Of a stretch of 64,000 nucleotides of DNA, positions 56,231 through 64,000 are shown piece after piece. The notes beneath the pieces were generated by a model, which was given only the letters and a program-made list of their open reading frames with translations, searched no databases and was not told the DNA's origin. Numbering within the stretch: position 1 is the stretch's first letter; each line of letters begins with the position of its first letter. The position numbers were made by a program, and so were the translations under genes. Source of the DNA: Aegilops tauschii subsp. strangulata (lineage: Eukaryota; Streptophyta; Magnoliopsida; Poales; Poaceae); the NCBI RefSeq assembly GCF_002575655.3, contig NC_053039.3, positions 244,568,622-244,632,621 on the forward strand, read 5' to 3'.

Positions 56231-57772
56231 TGGTACGTCTCCAACGTATCTATAATTTTTGATTGTTCCATGCTATTATATTATCTGTTTTGGATGTTTA
56301 ATGTACTTTACTAAGCACTTTTATATTATTTTTGGGACTAACCTATTAACCGAAGGCCCAGTGCAAATTGCTGTTTTTTTGCCTATTTCAGTGTTTCGCA
56401 GAAAAGGAATATCAAACAGAGTCCAAATGGAATGACACCTTCGGGAGAGTTATTTTTGGAACAAACATGATCCAGGGGACTTGGAGTGGACGTCAAGAAA
56501 GAAGCGAGGAGGCCACGAGGCAGGGAGGCGCGCCCCCCACCCTCGTGGGCCCCTCGCAGCCCCACCGACCTACTTCTTCCTCCTATATATATCCACATAC
56601 CCCGAAAACATCCAGGAGCACCACGAAACCCTATTTCCACCGCCGCAACCTTCTGTACCCGTGAGATCCCATCTTGGGGCCTTTTCCGGCGCTCCGCCGG
56701 AGGGGGAATCGATCACGGAGGGCTTCTACATCAACACCATGGCCTCTCCGATGATGTGTGAGTAGTTTACCACAGACCTTCGGGTCCATAGTTATTAGCT
56801 AGATGTCTTCTTCTCTCTCTTTGGATCTCAATATAAAGTTCTCCTTGATCTTCCTGGAGATCTATTCGATGTAACTCTTTTTGCGGTGTGTTTGTCGAGA
56901 TCCGATGAATTGTGGGTTTATGATAAAGATTATCTATGAACAATATTTGAATCTCCTCTGAATTCTTTTATGTATGATTTAATATCTTTGCAAGTCTCTT
57001 CGAATTATCAGTTTGGTTTGGCCTACTAGATTGATCTTTCTCGCAATGGGAGAAGTGCTTAGCTTTGAGTTCAATCTTGCGTTGCTCAATCCCAGTGACA
57101 GCAGGAACGACACATATTGTATTGTTACCATCGAGGATAAAAAGATGGGGTTTATATCATATTGCTTGAGTTTATCCCTCTACATCATGTCATCTTGCCT
57201 AATGCGTTACTCTGTTCTTATGAACTTAATACTCTAGATGCATGCTGGATAGCGATCGATGTGTGGAGTAATAGTAGTAGATGCAGAATCGTTTCGGTCT
57301 ACTTGTCGTGGACGTGATGCCTATATACATGATCATGCCTAGATATTCTCATAACTATGCACTTTTCTATCAATTGCTCGACAGTAATTTGTTCACCCAC
57401 CGTAATACTTATGCTATCTTGAGAGAAGCCACTAGTGAAACCTATGGCCCCCGGGTCTATTCTCCATCATATAAGTTTCCAATCTATTTTACAATCTTTA
57501 CTTTCAATCTTTATCATAAAAAATACCAAAAATATTTATCTTATTATCTCTATCAGATCTCACTTTTGCAAGTGGCCGTGAAGGGATTGACAACCCCTTT
57601 ATCGCGTTAGTTGCAAGGTTCTTATTTGTTTGTGTAGGTACGAGGCGACTTGCGTGTAGTCTCCTACTGGATTGATACCTTGGTTCTCAAAACTGAGGGA
57701 AATACTTACGCTACTTTGCTGCATCACCCTTTCCTCTTCAAGGGAAACCAACGCAGTGCTCAAGAGGTAGCA
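56231..57772 (+). repeat. 3' LTR
   Basis: This is 1542 bp, from TGGTACGTCTCC (one change in the terminal TGATACG) to GAGGTAGCA. It lacks about 16 bp near 56530 and part of the TA repeat relative to the 5' LTR. Confidence 0.88.
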
Positions 57773-57925
57773 CCTGACATTTCGTAGGACGGGTGTTGCT
57801 TGGAGGCATTTCCTGTGGGAAGTGGCTGCCATGTGGAAAATAGCAGCGACTTAGTCACTTTGGAGCTTGACACCGCACTGATCGACGATTTTCATCATGA
57901 TGAGGTGGTGCGGTGAGGTGGTTTT
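57773..57925 (+). repeat. LTR fragment (right piece)
   Basis: This is the presumed continuation of 49843-50245 beyond the inserted element. It is then cut by the Angela-type insertion at 57926. The link is based on position and the near-matching target duplication. Confidence 0.45.
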
Positions 57926-59639
57926 TGTTGGAAATATGCCCTAGAGGCAATAATAAATGGTTATTATTATATTTCTTTGTTCATGGTAATTGTCTATTGT
58001 TCATGCTATAATTGTATTGTCCGGAAATCGTAATACATGTGTGAATACATAGACCACAACGTGTCCCTAGTAAGCCTCTAGTTGACTAGCTCGTTGATCA
58101 ACTGATAGTCATGGTTTCCTGACTATGGACATTGGATGTCATTGATAACGGGATCACATCATTAGGAGAATGATGTGATGGACAAGACCCAATCCTAAGC
58201 ATAGCATAAAAGATCGTGTAGTTTCGTTTGCTAGAGCTTTTCCAATGTCAAGTATCTTTTCCTTAGACCATGAGATCGTGCAACTCCCGGATACCGTAGG
58301 AGTGCTTTGGGTGTGCCAAACGTCACAACGTAACTGGGTGACTATAAAGGTGCACTACGGGTATCTCCGAAAGTGTCTGTTGGGTTGGCACGGATCGAGA
58401 CTGGGATTTGTCACTCCGTGTGACGGAGAGGTATATCTTGGCCCACTCGGTAATGCATCATCATAATGAGCTCTATGTGACTAAGGCGTTTGTCACGGGA
58501 TCATGCATTGCGGTACGAGTAAAGAGACTTGCCGGTAACGAGATTGAACAAGGTATTGGGATACCGACGATTGAATCTCGGGCAAGTAACATACCGATTG
58601 ACAAAGGGAGTTGCATACGGGATTGATTGAATCCTCGACATCGTGGTTCATCCGATGAGATCATCATGGAACATGTGGGAGCCAACATGGGTATCCAGAT
58701 CCCGCTGTTGGTTATTGACCGGAGAGGCGTCTCGGTCATGTCTACATGTCTCCCGAACCCGTAGGGTCTACACACTTAAGGTTCGGTGACGCTAGGGTTG
58801 TAGAGATATGTGTATGCGGAAACCCGAAAGTTGTTCGGAGTCCCGGATGAGATCCCGGACATCACGAGGAGTTCCGGAATGGTCCGGAGGTGAAGAATTA
58901 TATATAGGAAGTCAAGTTTCGGCCACCGGGAAAGTTTCGGGGGTTACCGGTATTGTACCGGGACCACCGGAAGGGTCCCGGGGGTCCACCGGGTGGGGCC
59001 ACCTATCCCGGAGGGCCCCGTGGGCTGAAGTGGGAAGAGAACCAGCCCCTAGTGGGCTGGGCGCCCCCCCATGGGCCTCCCCCCATGCGCCTAGGGTTGG
59101 AAACCCTAGGGTGGGGGGCTTCCCACTTGCCTTGGGGGGCAAGGCAACCCCTTGGCCGCCGTCCCCCACCCTAGATGGGTTTGGCCGGTGCCCCCCTCCC
59201 AAGGGGCCTATATAAAGGGGGGGGGGGAGGGAGGGCAGCTAGATCACAACCTTGGGCGCCTCCCTCCTCCCCTGCTACACCTCTCTCTCTCTCGTAGAAG
59301 CTCGGCGAAGCCCTGCCGGCATCCCGCTACATCCACCACCACGCCGTCGTGCTGCTGGATCTCCATCAACCTCTCCTTTCCCCTTGCTGGATCAAGAAGG
59401 AGGAGACGTCGCTGCACCGTACGTGTGTTGAACGCGGAGGTGCCGTCCGTTTGGCACTCGGTCATCGGTGATTTGGATCACGGCGAGTACGACTCCATCA
59501 TCCACGTTCATTGGAACGCTTCCGCTCGCGATCTACAAGGGTATGTAGATGCACTCCTTTCCCCTCGTTGCTAGTATACTCCATAGATGCATCTTGGTGA
59601 GCGTAGGAAAATTTTAAAATTATGCTACGATTCCCAATA
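57926..59639 (+). repeat. 5' LTR of Angela-type Copia element
   Basis: This is 1714 bp, from TGTTGGAAATATGCCC to TTCCCAATA. The terminal CA of the family reads TA. The TATA box TATATAAA is at 59209-59216, followed by a run of 11 G. It is homologous to the solo LTR at 12821-14557. Confidence 0.9.
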
Positions 59640-60949
59640 GTGGCATCATGAGCCAGGCCTATGCGTAGTTACTATGCACGAGTAGAACACAAAGAAGTTG
59701 TGGGCGTTGATGTTGCCAATTCTTCTTGCCGCTACTAGTCGTTTCTTGTTTCGGCGGCATTGTAGGATGAAGCGGCCCGGACCGACCTTACACGTACGCT
59801 TACGTGAGACAGGTTCCACCGACTGACATGCACTAGATGCATAAGGTGGCTAGCGGGTGTCTGTCTCTCCTACTTTAGTCGGAACGGATTCGATGAAAAG
59901 GGTCCTTATGAAGGGTAAATAGAAATTGGCAAATCACGTTGTGGTCATACGTAGGTAAGAAACATTCTTGCTAGAAACTTACAAACCACGTAAAAACTTG
60001 CAACAACTATTAGAGGACGTCTAACTTGTTTTTGCAGCATGTGCTATGTGATGTGATATGGCCAGAAGATGTGATGAATGATATATGTGATGTATGAGAT
60101 TGATCATATTCTTGTAATAGGAATCACGACTTGCATGTCGATGAGTATGACAACCGGCAGGAGCCATAGGAGTTGTCTTTATTATTTTGCATGACCTGCG
60201 TGTCATTGAATAACGCCATGTAAATTACTTTACTTTGTTGCTAAACGCGTTAGCCATAGAAGTAGAAGTAATCGTTGGCGTGATGACTTCATGAAGACAC
60301 GATGATGGAGATCATGATGATGGAGATCATGGTGTCATGCCGGTGACGAAGATGATCATGGTGCCCCGAAGATGGAGATCAAAGGAGCATAATGATATTG
60401 GCCATATCATGTCACCATTTGATTGCATGTGATGTTTATCATGTTTTGCATCTTATTTGCTTAGAACGACGGTAGTAAGTAAGATGATCCCTTATGATAA
60501 TTTCAAGAAAGTGTTCACCCTAACTGTGCACCGTTGCGAAGGTTCGTTGTTTCGAAGCACCACGTGATGATCGGGTGTGATAGATTCTAACGTTCGCATA
60601 CAACGGGTGTTGACGAGCCTAGCATGTACAGACATGGCCTCGGAACACACGCAATACACTTAGGTTGACTTGACGAGCCTAGCATGTACAGACATGGCCT
60701 CGGAACACGGAGGACCGAAAGGTCGAGCATGAGTCGTATAGAAGATACGATCAACATGGAGATGTTCACCGATCTTGACTAGTCCGTCTCACGTGATGAT
60801 CGGACACGACCTAGTTAACTCGGATCATGTTTCACTTAGATGACTAGAGGGATGTCTATCTGAGTGGGAGTTCATTGTGTAATTTGATTAGATGAACTTA
60901 ATTATCATGAACTTAGTCTAAAATCTTTACACTATGTCTTGTAGATCAA
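59640..60949 (+). other. PBS and untranslated leader of the Copia element
   Basis: TGGCATCATGAGCC, one base after the LTR, stands in the position of a Met-initiator-type PBS. The leader has a direct repeat, TGACGAGCCTAGCATGTACA at 60611 and 60671 (60 bp period), and GATGATGGAGATCAT repeats near 60301-60340. Confidence 0.75.
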
Positions 60950-63900
60950 ATGGCCAACGTTGTCCTCAATTTCAACGCGTTCCTAGAGAAAACCAAGCTG
61001 AAAGATGATGGCAGCAACTATACAGACTGGGTCCAGAACCTGAGGATCATCCTCATAGTAGCCAAGAAAGATTATGTCTTAGAAGCACCGCTAGGTGATG
61101 CACCAATCCCAGAGAACCAAGACGTTATGAACGCTTGGCAGCAGCGTGCTGATGATTACTCCCTCGTTCAGTGCGGCATGCTTTACAGCTTAGAACCGGG
61201 TCTCCAAAAGCGTTTTGAGAAACATGGAGCATATGAGATGTTCGAGGAGCTGAAATTGGTTTTCCAAGCTCATGCCCGGGTCGAGAGATATGATGTCTCC
61301 GACAAGTTCTTCAGCTGTAAAATGGAGGAGAATAGTTCTGTTAGTGAGCACATACTCAGAATGTCTGGGTTGCACAACCGCTTGACTCAGCTGGGAGTTA
61401 ATCTCCCGGATGACGCGGTCATTGACAAAATCCTCCAGTCGCTTCCACCAAGCTACAAGAGCTTTGTGATGAACTTCAATATGCAGGGGATGGAAAAGAC
61501 CATACCTGAGATATATTCAATGCTGAAATCAGCGGAGGTGGAGATCAGAAAAGAACATCAAGTGTTGATGGTGAATAAAACCACTAAGTGCAAGAAGGGC
61601 AAGGGTAAGAAGAACTTCAAGAAGGACGGCAAGGGAGTTGCCGCGCCTGGTAAGCCAGTTGCCGGGAAGAAGCCAAGGAATGGACCCAAGCCCGAGACTG
61701 AGTGCTTTTATTGCAAGGGAAGTGGTCACTGGAAGCGGAACTGCCCCAAATACTTAGCGGACAAGAAGGCCGGCAACACCAAAGGTATATGTGATATACA
61801 TGTAATTGATGTGTACCTTACCAGTACTCGCAGTAGCTCCTGGGTATTTGATACCGGTGCGGTTGCTCATATTTGTAATTCAAAACAGGAACTACGGAAT
61901 AAACGGAGACTGGCGAAGGACGAGGTGACGATGCGCGTCGGGAATGGTTCCAAGTTCGATGTGATCGCCGTCGGCACGCTACCTCTGCATCTACCCACGG
62001 GATTAGTTTTAAACCTCAATAATTGTTATTTAGTGCCAGCTTTGAGCATGAACATTGTATCTGGATCTTGTTTAATTCGAGATGGCTACTCATTTAAATC
62101 CGAGAATAATGGTTGTTCTATTTATTTGAGAGATATGTTTTATGGTCATGCCCCGCTGGTTAATGGTTTATTCTTGATGAATCTCGAACGTGATGTTACA
62201 CATATTCATAGTGTGAATACCAAAAGATGTAAAGTTGATAACGATAGTCCCACATACTTGTGGCACTGCCGCCTTGGTCACATTGGTGTCAAGCGCATGA
62301 AGAAGCTCCATGCAGATGGACTTTTGGAGTCTCTTGATTACGAATCATTTGACACGTGCGAACCATGCCTCATGGGTAAGATGACCAAGACTCCGTTCTC
62401 CGGAACAATGGAGCGAGCAACCAACTTATTGGAAATCATACATACCGATGTGTGCGGTCCAATGAGTGTTGAGGCTCGCGGAGGATATCAATATGTTCTC
62501 ACTCTCACTGATGACTTAAGTAGATATGGGTATGTCTACCTAATGAAACACAAGTCTGAAACCTTTGAAAAGTTCAAGAAATTTCAGAGTGAGGTTGAGA
62601 ATCAACGTGACAGGAGAATAAAATTCTTACGATCAGATCGTGGTGGAGAATATTTAAGTCACGAATTTGGTGCACACTTAAGGAAATGTGGAATAGTTTC
62701 ACAACTCACGCCGCCTGGAACACTTCAGAGAAATGGTGTGTCCGAACGTCGTAATCGCACTCTATTGGATATGGTGCGATCTATGATGTCTCTTACCGAT
62801 TTACCGCTCTCATTTTGGGGCTATGCTTTAGAGACTGTCGCATTCACTTTAAATAGGGCTCCGTCGAAATCCGTTGAGACGATACCGTATGAATTATGGT
62901 TTGGGAAGAAACCTAAGCTGTCGTTTCTAAAAGTTTGGGGATGCGATGCTTATGTCAAGAAACTTCAACCTGAAAAGCTCGAACCCAAGTCGGAAAAATG
63001 CGTCTTCATAGGATACCCTAAGGAAACCATTGGGTATACCTTCTACCTCAGATCCGAAGGCAAGATCTTCGTTGCCAAGAACGGGTCCTTTCTGGAGAAG
63101 GAGTTTCTCTCGAAAGAATTGAGTGGGAGGAAAGTGGAACTTGATGAGGTGATAGTCACCCCTTCCGAGCCGGAAAGTAGCGCAGCGCGGGAAGATGTTC
63201 CTGTGGTGCCTACACCGACTGGGGAGGAAGTTAATGATGATGATCATGAAGCTTCGGATCAAGTTACTACTGAACTTCGTAGGTCCACAAGGACACGTTC
63301 CGCACCAGAGTGGTACGGCAACCCTGTCCTGGAAATCATGTTGTTAGACAACGGTGAACCTTCGAACTATGAAGAAGCGATGGCGGGCCCGGATTCCGAC
63401 AAATGGCTAGAAGCCATGAAATCCGAGATAGGATCCATGTATGAAAACGAAGTATGGACTTTGACTGACTTGCCCGATGATCGGCGAGCCATAGAAAACA
63501 AATGGATCTTTAAGAAGAAGACGGACGCGGATGGTAATGTGACCATCTACAAAGCTCGACTTGTCGCTAAGGGTTATCGACAAGTTCAAGGGGTTGACTA
63601 CGATGAGACTTTCTCACCCGTAGTGAAGCTGAAGTCCGTCCGAATCATGTTAGCAATTGCCGCATACTATGATTATGAGATATGGCAGATGGACGTCAAA
63701 ACGGCATTCCTTAATGGCTTCCTTAAGGAAGAGTTGTATATGATGCAGCCGGAAGGTTTTGTCGATCCTAAGAATGCTAACAAAGTATGCAAGCTCCAGC
63801 GCTCAATCTATGGGCTGGTGCAAGCATCTCGGAGTTGGAACATTCGATTTGATGAGATGATCAAAGCGTTTGGGTTTACACAGACTTATGGAGAAGCCTG

Positions 63901-64000
63901 TGTTTACAAGAAAGTGAGTGGGAGCTCTGTAGCATTTCTCTTATTATATGTGGATGACATACTATTGATGGGAAATGATATAGAATTCTTGGAAAGTATA
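60950..64000 (+). CDS. Copia gag-pol polyprotein (uninterrupted, runs off the window)
   Basis: The ATG at 60950 (MANVVLNFNAFLEKTKLKDD) opens a frame with no stop for 1017 codons to the window edge. Domains in order: gag, with a CX2CX4HX4C zinc knuckle (Cys 252, Cys 255, His 260, Cys 265); aspartic protease with DTGA at 301-304; integrase with an HHCC zinc finger from His 439 and a core with Asp 500, Asp 563 and Glu 599, an exact D,D-35-E spacing; then reverse transcriptase with the catalytic YVDD at 1000-1003. RNase H lies beyond the edge. The polyprotein would be cut by its own protease, and the element replicates through RNA in virus-like particles. Every catalytic residue visible is intact. 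Its 3' end and 3' LTR must be seen before calling it complete. Confidence 0.93.
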   Translation, partial: MANVVLNFNAFLEKTKLKDDGSNYTDWVQNLRIILIVAKKDYVLEAPLGDAPIPENQDVMNAWQQRADDYSLVQCGMLYSLEPGLQKRFEKHGAYEMFEELKLVFQAHARVERYDVSDKFFSCKMEENSSVSEHILRMSGLHNRLTQLGVNLPDDAVIDKILQSLPPSYKSFVMNFNMQGMEKTIPEIYSMLKSAEVEIRKEHQVLMVNKTTKCKKGKGKKNFKKDGKGVAAPGKPVAGKKPRNGPKPETECFYCKGSGHWKRNCPKYLADKKAGNTKGICDIHVIDVYLTSTRSSSWVFDTGAVAHICNSKQELRNKRRLAKDEVTMRVGNGSKFDVIAVGTLPLHLPTGLVLNLNNCYLVPALSMNIVSGSCLIRDGYSFKSENNGCSIYLRDMFYGHAPLVNGLFLMNLERDVTHIHSVNTKRCKVDNDSPTYLWHCRLGHIGVKRMKKLHADGLLESLDYESFDTCEPCLMGKMTKTPFSGTMERATNLLEIIHTDVCGPMSVEARGGYQYVLTLTDDLSRYGYVYLMKHKSETFEKFKKFQSEVENQRDRRIKFLRSDRGGEYLSHEFGAHLRKCGIVSQLTPPGTLQRNGVSERRNRTLLDMVRSMMSLTDLPLSFWGYALETVAFTLNRAPSKSVETIPYELWFGKKPKLSFLKVWGCDAYVKKLQPEKLEPKSEKCVFIGYPKETIGYTFYLRSEGKIFVAKNGSFLEKEFLSKELSGRKVELDEVIVTPSEPESSAAREDVPVVPTPTGEEVNDDDHEASDQVTTELRRSTRTRSAPEWYGNPVLEIMLLDNGEPSNYEEAMAGPDSDKWLEAMKSEIGSMYENEVWTLTDLPDDRRAIENKWIFKKKTDADGNVTIYKARLVAKGYRQVQGVDYDETFSPVVKLKSVRIMLAIAAYYDYEIWQMDVKTAFLNGFLKEELYMMQPEGFVDPKNANKVCKLQRSIYGLVQASRSWNIRFDEMIKAFGFTQTYGEACVYKKVSGSSVAFLLLYVDDILLMGNDIEFLESI

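Larger units (their letters stand above)
50246..57772 (+). mobile_element. Complete non-autonomous Gypsy-like LTR element
   Basis: This 7527 bp element has LTRs at 50246-51806 and 56231-57772, a PBS at 51818-51835, a PPT at 56216-56230, and flanks CTTGA and CCTGA, a 5 bp target duplication with one mismatch. The internal domain of about 4.4 kb has one ORF of unknown function near the PBS and about 2.8 kb of non-coding DNA with conserved motifs. There is no recognisable gag zinc knuckle, protease, reverse transcriptase or integrase, so enzymes must come from elsewhere. Superfamily is judged from the LTR wording and PBS. Confidence 0.88.
57926..64000 (+). mobile_element. Angela-type Copia retrotransposon, 5' part
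   Basis: The 5' LTR (57926-59639), PBS, a leader of about 1.3 kb and an open gag-pol frame are present. The 3' part runs out of the window. The order gag, protease, integrase, reverse transcriptase is that of Copia. It is probably among the youngest insertions here, since nothing is nested in it and the coding frame is unbroken. Confidence 0.92.

Overview
The window looks like nuclear DNA of a Triticeae grass (wheat, Aegilops or a close relative). The signs are an Angela-type Copia element, an Au-type SINE, several Stowaway MITEs with the usual CTCCCTCCG termini, several large Gypsy LTR families, and spliced plant genes. There is no sign of bacterial, organellar or viral genome organisation. 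Family names come from recognition, not from a search.

Layout. Positions 1-19970 are a nested retrotransposon block. A non-autonomous Gypsy element (1-2402 and 16207-18919) is split by a 13.8 kb gag-pol Gypsy element on the minus strand (2403-16206, perfect TSD CCATG). That element is itself hit by a solo Copia LTR (12821-14557, TSD AATGC) and a solo Gypsy LTR (5422-6815, TSD CATAC). The downstream LTR carries a 751 bp hAT-like element (17980-18730, 8 bp TSD) and runs into a second, mostly deleted internal region (18920-19970). Remnants of other transposons fill 19971-21870.

Positions 22.5-34.6 kb are a small gene island. It holds a five-exon DHHC protein S-acyltransferase (22576-25288, +), a two-exon LYRM7/MZM1-like mitochondrial assembly factor (26064-28341, -) and a two-exon kinase-like protein with degenerate catalytic motifs (32236-34629, -). 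Between and inside these genes are Stowaway MITEs, SINEs and LINE remnants. Nothing suggests the three genes share a pathway.

Positions 35-44.5 kb are mostly repeat debris. They include a 1.07 kb TIR element that has captured a GRF-type zinc-finger exon (39249-40320), and a DNA-transposon region with a striking array of about 54 bp units (41886-42640) and a tandem repeat of about 175 bp (43918-44463).

Positions 44465-57925 hold two more copies of the non-autonomous Gypsy family. One is 5'-truncated on the minus strand. The other is complete (50246-57772) and sits inside an older LTR fragment. From 57926 to the edge is the 5' part of an Angela-type Copia element whose gag-pol frame stays open for 1017 codons to the window end.

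The points most worth a second look are: an antisense B3-domain ORF with its own TATA box inside the minus-strand Gypsy element; a conserved stem-loop and repeated motifs in the non-coding Gypsy family; the intact Copia polyprotein frame; the predicted pseudokinase; the GRF capture; and the 54 bp array.
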